A stretch of DNA of 37,842 bases from Clostridia bacterium (lineage in GTDB: Bacteria > Bacillota > Clostridia > Christensenellales > Borkfalkiaceae). The notes beneath the pieces are model-generated. The model did no database searches. It was given only the letters and a program-made list of their open reading frames with translations, and was not told where the DNA came from. Position 1 is the first letter of the stretch; each line of letters starts with the position of its first letter. Of this stretch, positions 15,539-25,900 are shown one piece after another. Made by a program: the position numbers and the translations under genes. The DNA lies in assembly GCA_029062045.1 (NCBI GenBank), contig JAIDQV010000113.1, forward strand, positions 1 through 37,842, given 5' to 3'.

Positions 15539-16048
15539 TTATATTTCGATTAAAAACCCGCGGGAGCGCAAAAGATTTTCTATATTGTCCAAAATCTCTT
15601 CGCTGTCTGCGGACACCGTGTGGTAGTGATAGCCGTCCGTAACGCTCATTAATGGTTTAGACGCGCCCGACACCAGCGACCGGTAAAGCTCTTCAACGTG
15701 TGTGCGGTTAATGAGGTCAAGCCGCGAAGATATTCTTCCGTAAACGCGGTGGTTGACAAAAATATCTTCAATGCGCCCGCCCGCTTCAATAATAAGAACA
15801 CCCTCGTCCACGATTTCTTCAAACGAGTGCCTGCACTTAAAAACGCGGGTTGCCTGAATTTTTGTGTTGAGAACGTAGCCTCGGTTAGTGGCGGTAACGT
15901 CCAGCCCGTTTGCGCGCAAAATTGCAATATCCTGCACTATTACCTGGCGGGACACCGCAAACCTTTCCGCAAGCACGTTTGCGGGAATGGGATTTTCGGC
16001 GTTGCCTATAAGACTTAAAATTTCCTCACGCCTTTTTTCGGCCTTCAT
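15539..16048 (-). CDS. niaR: NiaR, niacin-responsive transcriptional repressor
   Basis: This 169-residue repressor has an N-terminal winged helix-turn-helix (about 5-60, ANVLAERFAVSRQVIVQDIA) and a C-terminal 3H domain. Three histidine patches are visible: FKCRHSF, VNHRVYG and DGYHYHTV, the residues that give the 3H domain its name and bind metal and niacin. In Firmicutes NiaR (YrxA) represses NAD synthesis and niacin uptake genes when niacin is present. It overlaps nadC by 4 bp (ATGA), so it is translated as the last gene of the operon it probably controls. The palindrome over the nadB -35 is the likely autoregulatory target. Confidence 0.93.
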   Translation of the reverse strand: MKAEKRREEILSLIGNAENPIPANVLAERFAVSRQVIVQDIAILRANGLDVTATNRGYVLNTKIQATRVFKCRHSFEEIVDEGVLIIEAGGRIEDIFVNHRVYGRISSRLDLINRTHVEELYRSLVSGASKPLMSVTDGYHYHTVSADSEEILDNIENLLRSRGFLIEI

Positions 16049-16908
16049 ACTTCCTCCACGGGGTGAAGATTTTTCAGCGACAAATCGAGTATAGGCGCTG
16101 AATGGGTAAGCGCACCGCTTGAAACGTAGTCCACGCCCGTTGAAATTATATTCTTGATATTTTCTTTAGTTACGTTGCCGCTACACTCGGTAACCGCCCT
16201 ACCCGCAATATACTTCACTGCGGCGGCCATATCTTCAACCGACATATTGTCAAGCATGATAATGTCCGCGCCCGCCTCAACGGCTTCCTTTACGCCGTCA
16301 AGCGTTTCCACTTCAACCTCTATCTTCCTTACGAAAGAAGAATATTCCTTCGCGGCTTTAATTGCGTTTTTTATTCCGCCCGCCGCGCCGATGTGGTTAT
16401 CCTTTAAAAGCACCCCGTCCGAAAGGTTATAGCGGTGGTTGTTTCCCCCGCCCACCTTAACGGCGTACTTTTCAAAAATACGCATATTGGGCGTGGTCTT
16501 GCGGGTATCCAAAAGTTTAGTGCTGCTTCCCTTCAAAAGATTGGCAACTTCCGATGTATAAGTTGCAATTCCGCTCATTCTTTGAAGATAGTTCAAAGCC
16601 GTCCTTTCACCCTGCAAAATTACACGCATATCCCCCGTTATTTGGGCTATATGTTGGGTCTTAGCTACTTTTTCGCCCTCTTTTACGAAGAACTTGATTT
16701 CGGTATTTTCATCAAGAATTTTGAATACTCTTTCAAAAACGTTAAGCCCGCAAATTATGCCGTCCTGCTTGCAAATTAAGTCGGCTTTGCCCTTTTTATA
16801 ACCCTTTAAAACGGCGTTTGTGCTTACATCCTCGTTGGAAATATCCTCTTTAAGCGCCATTTTTATAAGTTCGTCTGCGTTCAGCTTTAAAGATACGTTT
16901 TCTAACAT
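16045..16908 (-). CDS. nadC: Nicotinate-nucleotide pyrophosphorylase (carboxylating)
   Basis: This is quinolinate phosphoribosyltransferase, which makes nicotinate mononucleotide, CO2 and pyrophosphate from quinolinate and PRPP in de novo NAD synthesis. The 287 residues are standard length. Family blocks are clear: GERTALNYLQRMSGIAT (about 100-116), LLDTRKTTPNMR, the histidine-rich NNHRYNLSDGVLLKDNH, and the late strand ADIIMLDNMS. GAGGAGG is about 10 bases before the start. It overlaps the nadB end by 7 bp and the niaR start by 4 bp, indicating translational coupling. Confidence 0.97.
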   Translation of the reverse strand: MLENVSLKLNADELIKMALKEDISNEDVSTNAVLKGYKKGKADLICKQDGIICGLNVFERVFKILDENTEIKFFVKEGEKVAKTQHIAQITGDMRVILQGERTALNYLQRMSGIATYTSEVANLLKGSSTKLLDTRKTTPNMRIFEKYAVKVGGGNNHRYNLSDGVLLKDNHIGAAGGIKNAIKAAKEYSSFVRKIEVEVETLDGVKEAVEAGADIIMLDNMSVEDMAAAVKYIAGRAVTECSGNVTKENIKNIISTGVDYVSSGALTHSAPILDLSLKNLHPVEEV

Positions 16909-18209
16909 TGTTTTTTTGCCTCCTCAATCGCTTTAAGCAATGTGCTTTTATAACTTTCCAATATCTTTGCGGGGTCGGAATAATCGCCTAAATATGCGTT
17001 ATTTGCGGTATATTCGGGGTTCAATCCTATAATAGGCTTGTAATTTGCCGCGATATCGACGGCTGCGCGCTTTGCGAAAAGTATACTTTCCAGAAGGGAA
17101 TTAGAGGCTAGCCTGTTCGCACCGTGTACTCCGTTGCAGCAGGTTTCCCCCACGGCGTAAAGCCTATCCATAGTGGTTCTGCCGTTCAAATCGCTTCTTA
17201 CGCCGCCCATAAAATAATGCTGTGCGGGCACGACGGGAACGGGCTGAGAAAAGACGTCGTACCCCTCTTCCGCGCACCTTTTAACTATACTGGGGAAGTG
17301 GGTAGAAAGCTCTTCTTTGCCGACGGGACGCATATCCAACCAAACAAATGACGAGCCGTCCTTTTTCATCTGTTTTTTAATTTCCGCGGTAACAACGTCG
17401 CGCGGTTGAAGCTCGTCGCAAAACCTGTTACCTTGCATATCCAAAAGATGCGCGCCCTCGCCGCGGACGGATTCGGAAATTAGGAAACACCTTTCCCCCT
17501 TCTTCTCGGTGTAAAGCGTGGTGGGGTGTATTTGAATATAATCAATGTTATCAACCGCAACTCCGTGGTTCAGACATATTGCAACGCCGTCGCCCGTCAA
17601 AAGGCGGAAGTTAGTCGAGTGTTGAAAAACCCCGCCTATTCCGCCCGTTGCAAGCACGGTGTAGTCGGCAAGAATTTTATTAACCTTGCCCGTTGCGTTA
17701 TCTAAAACGACTATGCCCATACACTCGTTTTTATTGCAAATCAAGTCAATAAGCGTGATTTTAGGGCAAATTTCCACGTTTTTAAGAGCGGATACCGCTT
17801 GCATAAGTTTAGAAGTTATTTCTTTACCCGTGCAGTCCTCATGGAAACAAATACGGTTTCTGGAATGCCCGCCTTCACGCGTGGCGGCAAGACTACCGTC
17901 CTTTTCGCGCGCAAAATCAACGCCAACGGAAACAAGCTCGTCGATAATTTCCGGTGAGGATTTTATCATACACTCTACGGCATCGGGGTTGTTTTCGTTA
18001 TGCCCAGCGCGCATAGTGTCGCCAAAATAACTTTCATAGTCCTCTTCGTCCTGCAAACGGCAAATTCCGCCCTGCGCAAGATAGCTGTCGCTTTCTTCGG
18101 GCTTGCCCTTACAAATTATAAGAACTTTTTTATCTTTCGGCAGGTGCAGCGCGCAGTTAAGCCCCGCAACGCCCGCACCAACGATTATAACGTCATACTT
18201 CTCTTTCAA
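16902..18209 (-). CDS. nadB: L-aspartate oxidase
   Basis: This is a flavoprotein that oxidises L-aspartate to iminoaspartate, the first step of de novo NAD synthesis; in anaerobes fumarate is the likely electron acceptor. The 435 residues are shorter than the about 540 of E. coli NadB: the helical C-terminal domain is mostly missing, as in other short Firmicute forms. The FAD site is visible as VGAGVAGLNCAL (about 10-21), with SYLAQGGI, the active-site HEDCTGKEIT and RLASNSLLESILFAKRA near the end. The start codon is TTG, preceded by AGAAGG at 7 bp and by an in-frame TAA shortly upstream. nadA, the next pathway enzyme, is absent from this operon. Confidence 0.94.
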   Translation of the reverse strand: MKEKYDVIIVGAGVAGLNCALHLPKDKKVLIICKGKPEESDSYLAQGGICRLQDEEDYESYFGDTMRAGHNENNPDAVECMIKSSPEIIDELVSVGVDFAREKDGSLAATREGGHSRNRICFHEDCTGKEITSKLMQAVSALKNVEICPKITLIDLICNKNECMGIVVLDNATGKVNKILADYTVLATGGIGGVFQHSTNFRLLTGDGVAICLNHGVAVDNIDYIQIHPTTLYTEKKGERCFLISESVRGEGAHLLDMQGNRFCDELQPRDVVTAEIKKQMKKDGSSFVWLDMRPVGKEELSTHFPSIVKRCAEEGYDVFSQPVPVVPAQHYFMGGVRSDLNGRTTMDRLYAVGETCCNGVHGANRLASNSLLESILFAKRAAVDIAANYKPIIGLNPEYTANNAYLGDYSDPAKILESYKSTLLKAIEEAKKQC

Positions 18210-18239
18210 AATTAGCCTTCTTTAATATTAGTCTAGAAA

Positions 18240-18268
18240 AGTTTACACTAAAACTTTACACCTGTCAA
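18240..18268 (-). promoter_or_regulatory. Promoter of nadB-nadC-niaR
   Basis: TTGACA (18263-18268), 17-bp spacer, TAAACT (18240-18245) on the minus strand. The -35 lies inside the NiaR-like palindrome. Confidence 0.7.
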
Positions 18269-18281
18269 GTCATATGTAAAG
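18254..18281. promoter_or_regulatory. Candidate NiaR operator
   Basis: A 28-bp imperfect palindrome running from CTTTACA to TGTAAAG, with the half-site TGACAGGTGTAAAG on the minus strand, overlaps the nadB -35. The TGACA-TGTA content resembles what I recall of NiaR sites in Firmicutes, and niaR is in the controlled operon. The symmetry is seen; the assignment is inferred. Confidence 0.65.
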
Positions 18282-18371
18282 ATTGTATGCCGTAAAATCG
18301 ACAAAAATGTATATTTTTAGTTGTGTTAAGGCTAGAGATTTAAAAATATGATAGAGCGTAAGGAGAAAATT

Positions 18372-18881
18372 ATGAACGTTTCATTATTGTACGGCAAAAA
18401 AGTTTTGAGCACGGAAGGAAGAAAGGGCTACGTAATTTCCGTGAATGCGGCGGCGGGAAAGATAGAGTGTCTTACCTGCGCCGACGAAGACGAGAACGAG
18501 TTCTTCGTGGATATGAAAAACGTTTTGAAGATAGGCGAAACTATTCTTTTCGAGGACAGGGAAAGGGCGATAAAGGCGGCAAAGCCCATCCGACTTGGCA
18601 GGGCAAGCTACGACGACGGCGGAATGTATCTTGGAAATTTGGAAGATATGTCCTGTAACGGAAAAAGAATTTTGCGGGTGAAAATAGGCAAAAAAAGCTA
18701 TTCCCCGGGCGAGCTTGTTTACGGCGACGTAGTTATCGCCAAAAAGACGAAAAGGCTTAAAAGCGACGTTATAAAGGACGGCGTTGTAATCATTAAAAAG
18801 GGAATGCCCGTTACGGACGAAGTGCTTAAAAAAGCCGAAAAAGAGGGCGAACTTATTCAGACGAACTTGAAATCGATTTAA
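18372..18881 (+). CDS. PRC-barrel-like protein
   Basis: This is a 169-residue soluble protein. The N-terminal part (about 4-55, LYGKKVLSTEGRKGYVISV) has the look of a PRC-barrel, a small beta-barrel found in RNA-processing and photosystem assembly factors. The C-terminal part (about 100-169) is lysine-rich, with VYGDVVIAKK and DGVVIIKKGMPVT. I place the start at 18372 because AAGGAG lies six bases before it; an ATG at 18348 contains the ribosome site within its own codons. No operon partner is clear, since the next gene has its own -10. Low certainty on function; ribosome or RNA association is only a guess. Confidence 0.65.
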   Translation: MNVSLLYGKKVLSTEGRKGYVISVNAAAGKIECLTCADEDENEFFVDMKNVLKIGETILFEDRERAIKAAKPIRLGRASYDDGGMYLGNLEDMSCNGKRILRVKIGKKSYSPGELVYGDVVIAKKTKRLKSDVIKDGVVIIKKGMPVTDEVLKKAEKEGELIQTNLKSI

Positions 18882-18948
18882 GCCCTTTCCATTGACAAAA
18901 ACAGCGTTATTTCGAGCATATTCGGCACCCTTTGCAAAAATTTAAGGC

Positions 18949-18954
18949 TATAAT
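18949..18954 (+). promoter_or_regulatory. -10 box seven bases before a start codon
   Basis: TATAAT is followed by TAATGTG and then ATG at 18962. Transcription would begin almost at the start codon, giving a leaderless mRNA. No strong -35 is seen at 16-18 bp. Confidence 0.5.
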
Positions 18955-18961
18955 TAATGTG

Positions 18962-19591
18962 ATGGCTAATTTATTTAAAGACTTTTACGGCTGGATTGAC
19001 AGCCTGCCCTTCGACACTTTAATTTACTTTATTTGGGGCTCTTATCTTGCAATTTTTCTTGTTGCGCTCGTGGCAACGCTTGCTTCCAAAAAAATTAAAA
19101 TTGCGTCCAAAAAACCCTTTTTAAGTTTAACAAATGCGTACGCCGCAATAACCCTTGCCGCGTTTATGTTGCAATGCGGTTTTGCGCAGTCTGTTACGGC
19201 GACGGTAACTTTCTGGGTAGTCGGCTATATTCTTTACGGTGCGCTTTGCGCATTGACAAAAAGCTACGCAACCCACAAGGCAAAAATTACACAAGCCGCG
19301 GCGGCCGAAACGCCTATACCCGTTCAGCCTATGCGAGCGATGAGGACGGATATGCAAGCGCAAGCTCAGATACCCGCCGCAAAAAACGGCGTACGGCTTG
19401 AACACGCGGTTGCCGTTACGGACAAACTTTTGACTAAGAATCTTGCAAAAACCGACAGGCAAGAGCTTGAAAAGCTGAAAAACACGTTGGCGGTGCTTAA
19501 AATTAAGGGCTCGCTAAACCCGACGGAAGCCGACATATTAAACGACAACTTCAACGCGCTTTTAAAACTTATGGCTAAATACAACGTCTAA
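18962..19591 (+). CDS. Small membrane protein with a C-terminal helical tail, unknown function
   Basis: This 209-residue protein has three likely membrane spans in the first 110 residues (around FIWGSYLAIFLVALVATL, AYAAITLAAFML and VTFWVVGYILYGAL). An Ala/Gln/Pro-rich linker follows (about 120-150), then a soluble helical end with TDRQELEKLKNTLAVLK that could form a coiled coil. I do not recognise the family. The start at 18962 (ATG) is preferred over upstream TTG or GTG codons because they lie at or upstream of the expected transcription start. No ribosome site is present. It converges on addA and shares a strong terminator with it. Confidence 0.65.
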   Translation: MANLFKDFYGWIDSLPFDTLIYFIWGSYLAIFLVALVATLASKKIKIASKKPFLSLTNAYAAITLAAFMLQCGFAQSVTATVTFWVVGYILYGALCALTKSYATHKAKITQAAAAETPIPVQPMRAMRTDMQAQAQIPAAKNGVRLEHAVAVTDKLLTKNLAKTDRQELEKLKNTLAVLKIKGSLNPTEADILNDNFNALLKLMAKYNV

Positions 19592-19630
19592 ACAAAGAAC
19601 CCCGCGGCGGTTGCCGCGGGGTTCTTTGTT
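19591..19630. terminator. Very strong bidirectional terminator
   Basis: A perfect 18-bp stem beginning AACAAAGAACCCCGCGGC with a GGTT tetraloop. It touches the stop codons of both convergent genes (the membrane protein and addA), so the coding ends lie within the hairpin. Confidence 0.95.
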
Positions 19631-22600
19631 TAATTCAAATCAATTTGCCTTCGGGTGTGAATGTTTACAATCGTCTTGCTGATTTTATCTGGCGAGCAGT
19701 GCAAAATAGCTGCCGTAACCTTTCTATAAAGGTTAAGCTGGGCGGCGTATGTCTTTATAAGCTGTTCGTCCGTCTTGTGTGAATACTTGTAGTCTATAAT
19801 TTTAACGCCGAAGTCGCCGACGGCAAGAAGGTCTATCGCGCCTTGAAGTAAAACGTAGTCCTCTGCCTCTGTTTCCAAAACCTCTTTGGCTTTTAAACGG
19901 CACAAAAATTCCCGTTCCCTATATAGCGTTGCACCGTTTAAATCCGCAAATACGGGCATATTGAGAATTTGCGAAAGCTCTTCTCCATTTAAAATGCCGT
20001 ATTGCGCTTCGGTAATTCTTCCCGAATTCAAAAAATTCAGTTTTTCGCTTTCAATTTCTTCCACGGACTTCTTTGAAAAGTCGCAAAGCTCTAAAAATCT
20101 GTGGTAAGCTATGCCTTTTTCCGTACCCGTTTCCCCTTCGCCGCCGAAAAGCGCGTGGGCGACCTCGTGAGGCTCGTCGTCACGCATTCTCAGTATTGCC
20201 GAAGCCGAGCTTTTTACGGGCAAATCAACGCTTATTTCATTTGCATAGGGTTGCATAAAGCGTTTTTCAATGCTTTCCACAAGCGCGCCGTCGGGGGTGT
20301 GTAGCATTGAGCCGCCGTATTCTTCCGCCGAAAAGTCTTTTAGCTCGCCTGCCTCTTCGTGCAAGAATTCCTGCATATTGAAAAGGTCGGCATAGCACTT
20401 TGCGTCGAAGAAGTTTGTTTCGTCAAAGGGCTTGACCCTTTCTGCAAGTATATGCAAATTGCACATTGCGCGGGTGCAGGCAACGTAGAAAAGGTTTAGC
20501 TCGTTGAAAAGCTCTTCCTCTTCCTGCTTGGATTTTATTAGGCGGCGCAACACAGTCTTTTGCGCAAGCATATTTTCCCTGTCATAAGACTTGGGCGCAA
20601 AACCGAAGTTTTCGTCAAACGGCACTTCGGAATAGTCCTGCCCTTTGAAAGTTTTGCATATGTCCGCAATAATTACTACGGGAAATTCCAGACCTTTCGA
20701 GGCGTGCATAGACATTATTTTTATACTGTCCGACGGGGCGGGCGCGGGCGCGGAAACGTCGTAACCACCCGCCTTTATTTTTTGTAGGAATGCGGCAAGG
20801 GGCAATGATGCACCCTCTTCCGCAAGGCGCAAAACGTTTTTGACTTTTATCTCGCCACCGGCGCCGTAACCGCTTTCCAAACCGAAGGTTTCCAAAAGCT
20901 CGTCAATAAGCTCGCCTGTGGGCAAAACGTCCGCCAAATCCCTCAATTTTTGTAATTGCCCCCCGAATATGTGCAACTTTCGCGATATTTCACCTGGCAA
21001 GGCCGCATATTTTTCACAACATTTTCTAAACGATAACGGGGGCTTTACACCTTGAAAAGCAATTCTTATTTCGGCAAGCTCGTCCTCGCAAAATCCGCCC
21101 AACGGCGACAAAAGCGCGGTAACCAAAGGCACGTCCTGCTCGGAGTTGTCTATAAGCGAAAGAATATCCAGAATTTGCTTTACTTCCGACAATTCGCAGA
21201 CGTTTGCTTCCTGCGCGCCCGAAACGGTATAGCCCTGGTCGGTCAACGCACGGACTATTCCTTCAACCGAATCACCCTTGTTTTTGCGCGTAAGAATACA
21301 TATGTCGCCGCGCTGGGTGGGGACGTATTCTCCCTTCTTTAAATCGTAGTGGGTGCTTTGCAACTCTTTTTCGACGATTTCGAGAACGGCAAGCCCCTCG
21401 CGCGTGTGGCATGATTTTTGCCCGCCGTTTAAAACGGAATACACCTCAAGCTCGCATTCTTCTTCCTCTTCTTCGCCGAAAACGTGAATTTTAGCCTCTC
21501 CGTATCCCTCGGGGTACTGTCCGCCGGCACGCATAACAGAGGTTTTTTTATAGTCAACGCCGCAAGTATCGAGGCGCATTAGCTTTGAAAACAGGTCGTT
21601 TGCAAAGTTTATAACCCCGTCCGAGCTTCTGAAATTGCTTGAAAGTTTCAACGCGTTGCCTAAGCCCTTTTCAAAATTTTCGAATTTTTTAGTAAAAAAT
21701 ACTGATTTGCTGCCGCGGAAGCCGTAAATTGACTGTTTTACGTCGCCTACGAGGAAGGTTTCACCGCAAAGTGAAGAAATAATTTCTTCCTGCACGGGGT
21801 TTACGTCCTGGTACTCGTCCACAAAAACGTATTTAAAGCCCGAGTTTATTTCTTTTTTTATCCCTTCGTCGCTTAAAAGCTGCAAGGTTAAATGCTCTAA
21901 ATCGTTATAGTCAAGTTTGTTTTCCTCCGCCTTTACCTCGGCAAATTCCCTGTCAAGCTGTAAAAGAACGCTTGAAAACGCACTTGCGACTTTTCCACTG
22001 TTAAAGAACTTTTCCCGTTCCTTTTCTTCCGTATCCAAATCGGGGCAAAGGGCGGTATATTTTTTATTTACAGAATCTTTAAACGCCTTAAACGACGCCC
22101 CTGCTTCCTTGTCCTCTTGCGCGTCTACGGGCTTACGGCTTATTGTTAAAGCGGGCTTCGTACCGAACAGCCCGACTGCCTCATACGTCTTTAAAGCGCA
22201 TTCCATTTCTGTGAAAAGCTGATTGTAAATTGCCGCCTTTTGGGTTGCGGGAAACTCCGATTTAAGGCGTTCAACGGCACATATTAGGGGGGCAATCTTA
22301 TTTTTTAGGGTTAAAAAGTAACTTTCGCATACCCTTTTAAAGCCCTCTTCCGTATACAAATTTTTCGCGTTTTCCAAAATTTCGGTGTAATGCGCAACCG
22401 AACGCACTTCGGCGTAGGCTTCCCACAAAAGTTTCTTTAAAGATATATCGTTACGCTTTTTCATAAAGCACGACAAAAGAAGTTTGAACTCTTCGTCGTC
22501 CTCTTCGTAAAGTCTTTCAAAAAGGTTATCCACGGCACGCGCCTGCAAGTCGCGCGCGACGGCATCGTCCGAAGAAATAATATCGAAGCCCGAATCCACC

Positions 22601-22944
22601 CCGTCAAGGGCGTAAAAGTAAGTTCTTATAAGCCTTGCGCAAAACGAGTGTATTGTAGATATGTTTGCCGAAGAAATTTTAGAAAGCTGAGCTTTTAAGC
22701 GGGTTTTTTCTTCGCCCGCGTTCTCTACACGCTTTATAATTGCCGAACGCAGCTTTTCCTTCATTTGCGCCGCCGCCTTTTTTGTGAAGGTTACGGCAAG
22801 CACGTCGTCCAAGTCAACCCCGTTTGAAACGGCATCGACAAGTTTTTCAATCATTACAAATGTTTTACCGCTGCCCGCAGAGGCGGAAACTATGGTTTTA
22901 CCGCGTGCGGCTATCGCGGCAACCTGCTCGTCAGTCAGTTGCAT
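19630..22944 (-). CDS. addA: AddA, ATP-dependent helicase/nuclease subunit A
   Basis: This is the motor and nuclease subunit of AddAB, which processes DNA double-strand breaks to Chi-ended 3' overhangs for RecA. At 1104 residues it is slightly shorter than the about 1230 of Bacillus. UvrD-type motifs are seen: Walker A SASAGSGKT (20-28), the motif II region FVDEYQDVNPVQEE, SSNFRSSDGVINFAN, and MSMHASKGLEFPVV. The C-terminal PD-(D/E)xK nuclease shows KIIDYKYSHKT and QLNLYRKV. GGGGGA precedes the start, which lies inside the end of addB (14-bp overlap), so translation is coupled. All key residues are present. Confidence 0.96.
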   Translation of the reverse strand: MQLTDEQVAAIAARGKTIVSASAGSGKTFVMIEKLVDAVSNGVDLDDVLAVTFTKKAAAQMKEKLRSAIIKRVENAGEEKTRLKAQLSKISSANISTIHSFCARLIRTYFYALDGVDSGFDIISSDDAVARDLQARAVDNLFERLYEEDDEEFKLLLSCFMKKRNDISLKKLLWEAYAEVRSVAHYTEILENAKNLYTEEGFKRVCESYFLTLKNKIAPLICAVERLKSEFPATQKAAIYNQLFTEMECALKTYEAVGLFGTKPALTISRKPVDAQEDKEAGASFKAFKDSVNKKYTALCPDLDTEEKEREKFFNSGKVASAFSSVLLQLDREFAEVKAEENKLDYNDLEHLTLQLLSDEGIKKEINSGFKYVFVDEYQDVNPVQEEIISSLCGETFLVGDVKQSIYGFRGSKSVFFTKKFENFEKGLGNALKLSSNFRSSDGVINFANDLFSKLMRLDTCGVDYKKTSVMRAGGQYPEGYGEAKIHVFGEEEEEECELEVYSVLNGGQKSCHTREGLAVLEIVEKELQSTHYDLKKGEYVPTQRGDICILTRKNKGDSVEGIVRALTDQGYTVSGAQEANVCELSEVKQILDILSLIDNSEQDVPLVTALLSPLGGFCEDELAEIRIAFQGVKPPLSFRKCCEKYAALPGEISRKLHIFGGQLQKLRDLADVLPTGELIDELLETFGLESGYGAGGEIKVKNVLRLAEEGASLPLAAFLQKIKAGGYDVSAPAPAPSDSIKIMSMHASKGLEFPVVIIADICKTFKGQDYSEVPFDENFGFAPKSYDRENMLAQKTVLRRLIKSKQEEEELFNELNLFYVACTRAMCNLHILAERVKPFDETNFFDAKCYADLFNMQEFLHEEAGELKDFSAEEYGGSMLHTPDGALVESIEKRFMQPYANEISVDLPVKSSASAILRMRDDEPHEVAHALFGGEGETGTEKGIAYHRFLELCDFSKKSVEEIESEKLNFLNSGRITEAQYGILNGEELSQILNMPVFADLNGATLYREREFLCRLKAKEVLETEAEDYVLLQGAIDLLAVGDFGVKIIDYKYSHKTDEQLIKTYAAQLNLYRKVTAAILHCSPDKISKTIVNIHTRRQIDLN

Positions 22945-25900
22945 TTCCGTCCCCCTTTATTTTTCTTACAAGCCCGACAATTTGCGAACATTTAACGGAC
23001 TTAGTTTTACGCTCTTCCCCGTCCTTGCCGAGATTTACGCCGCAACTTCCGCCCGCCTTGCAGTAGCGGCAAGTACCTTCCGCCGGGGAAGGCGCAATAT
23101 TGCCCGAAAGCATTTCCGTAGCGCCGACGTCGGCAACAAGTTTGGAATATTCCAAAAAGTCGGCAAAATCCGCCCTTGACATGGCGCTTTCCGACCTGCT
23201 GCCGCCGAGCGAAGCGTTCACGTAATCACTTTTCATTTTGGGCTGAACGGTACTGTCCGAAGCGATAACGACCTCTTCACTGCCGTCCATAAAGCCTTGA
23301 AGACGGAAAACCCCGTCCTGTTTGTCTTTGTATTCCAAAGATGCGGGGAAGTAATAAGCCCCCGCCGCACGCTTGCCCTTTGAAACGGCAAGAAGATACA
23401 AGGGCAGCTGCAATTTTGCGCCCGTGTAGTATTTTGAAGCTGTTGCGTCAATGTTGCCCGTCTTGTAGTCGATAATTCTAACCATATCGCCGCTTTCGTC
23501 GACGCGGTCGATGCGCCCGTAAATTTTTACGTTTGAAAGCTGCACCTCGCACCCGCACTCTGCCTGTGCGAACCTGAAAGACGAATTTTTAATTTGTCGG
23601 TACATTCCGTCTGAAATTTTTACGGCCTCGGACAAAAGCTCGTCCGCGACGTATTTGCCGCTTTTGCTGTCAACAAGCGAAGAATAGGGCGGCTTTGAAA
23701 GTTTTTCCTCAGCAACGGCGCGGGTACGCTTGGCAAACTCTTCCGCATTTTCAATGCTGCCCGTTTGCTCGGCCATGTCCTGTAAGACGGAATGAATGAA
23801 ATTGCCCGTGTCAACGGCACGGATAACGCCTTCCTCTCTTTCCTGAACTTTCAGCCCTTGGCGCATAAAGCCCAAATACGGGCAGGAAAAATAAGTTTCC
23901 AACGCGGTGGGTGAAAGGCTGCTTTTTCCGCCCAAATACAGCCGTTGCCCGCAGGATATGGCGCGTTTAACGGGTATTCTGAGTGCGGCAGAGGCTTCCC
24001 TCTCAAAGCCGTGGTTTGATAAAACTTTGTACACGGACGGGGCGTATTCTGTGGCCGCAAACTTCCTTAAATATTTTATTGCAGGCAATTTTTCACTGCA
24101 ATAATAGGGAATAGCGCGGTAGAGTGTTTCCACTTTTTTTACTGAAACAGGCTCTAAGCGCGCGCCCTTCGTCGTTTTAAACGCCGCCGCGGCGTAGGAA
24201 ATAAGCTCGCTTGCGCCGCTCTCTTCGCCGTTCTGGCGCACGGAATAAGACAGGTAAAGCTGTCTTTTGAAAGAGCATATATTCAATGCACAGGTTTCGC
24301 GCTTTCTTGCGTTTACCTGACTTATTTTAGGTGAAATATTGAAATTTACGCCCTCTAACGCAGAAATTTCCCTATCAGTTAACAGGGAAGTATCCGAGCT
24401 TGCCGAGGGCACATCGCCCGAAAGATGAGCGGCAAACACCACGTTGCTGCCCGTATTTGCGGTTGCAGCCAAGTCGCCCACGAAGACGGCGTCCGCCTTG
24501 GGGGGGATTAGCGAAATCTTCATTGCGGCAAATCCGCTTTTTAATATTTTTACAAACTCTTTGACGCTGACACCGCCCGAAATACTTTCGGCTTCGTCTA
24601 AAACAGTCAGTAAACTTTCGTATGCGCGCGAAGAAAATTGCGCCGCAGTCGGCTTATTGTCGCGGTACTTTTCGGACAGGTCTTTTAGCACGTTTTCTGC
24701 CTTAAAATAGGCTAAAAGTGCGCGTAGACCCCCACATATGCTTGAAATACCGCCTTTTAGCGGTAAATAATCAAGCCCCTTTAAAAACTCTTTTCTGACC
24801 TTTTCAACAGTTTCCATATCGAAGCCGAGGTTAGACAGCGCCTCTTCCTTGGGTGCGCGTTTAACGCCGCCGCGAAAGTTTGCAAGCCTTAAAAGGTAGT
24901 TACGGAAAACATCCTTTTGGGCGCGCTCTGCGGGGAAATACGGCGAAGCGATAATTGCGTCCACCTCCGCAAAGGGACAGCCCGAGGTTGCGCAAATAAG
25001 ATAATTTATAACGAAGGCGCAAAGCGAATGTTCGGAAAGAGACAGTCTTCTGTCCGCATAGTAGGGTATTTTATAGCGCGAAAAGACGCGGGCAAGAGCG
25101 CGCTCGCCCTCGTCAAGGTTCGGGAGCATTACCGAAATTTTTGCGTAGCGTTCGCCCTGCGAAATATGCTTTTTTATGTTTACTGCAATAAATTCAAGCT
25201 CTTCTTCGGTATCCGCCGCCTCGTAGATATTGACCTTATCGGTAGGCACGGGTTCACAGTAGAAACTTTCCGCGTTGTAGACGGCGCGGCGAAGAACTTC
25301 CGCCTCTTCCAACCCGTCCCCGCGCGCCGATGAAATTTCAGCCCCGCCGAACTCGTTTGCAATCGCAATAAAGGTTGCGCTTGCCTCGTTTACGTACAAA
25401 TCTTCTTTGCCGCCTATAAACAGCCCGTAAACGCTTTCCGCCGCCCCGAAAGCCGCGCGCACGCATTCCGCCGAAGTGCTTGTGAACGCCTGAAAACCCA
25501 AGAATATAACGCAGCTAGCGCGGATTTTCTGACTTTCGGAAATAACCACGCCTAGCTGACGAAGATAAGCGTTTCTGTCCTGCTTGCCGCTTTCTTGAAG
25601 ATACTTTTCGTACTCGGAATAAATTATGGCGAGGTCGTGCAGTTTACCGCCGAGGATACCGCCGTTTTCCGCCGCCTTTGCGGCATCCTCCGCCGACACG
25701 CGCGAGGAATACAAAAGCGCGATAGTATCGTAGACGGACTGCGCCGCGCCTGCCGCAGACAGTTTTTTAAACAGGGTAAGCTCGCTCTTCTTATCCTCGA
25801 TTATCTTACGGACAGCCATAGCCGAGCCCTGGCTTGAAAGAACGTTTTCCGCCTTGCCCTTCTCGCTGGACAAAAAGCGCGCCAAGGTGAAAACGGAAGT

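Noticed and set aside
24917-25333. Plus-strand open frame inside addB
   Set aside because: Antisense shadow with no ribosome site or promoter.
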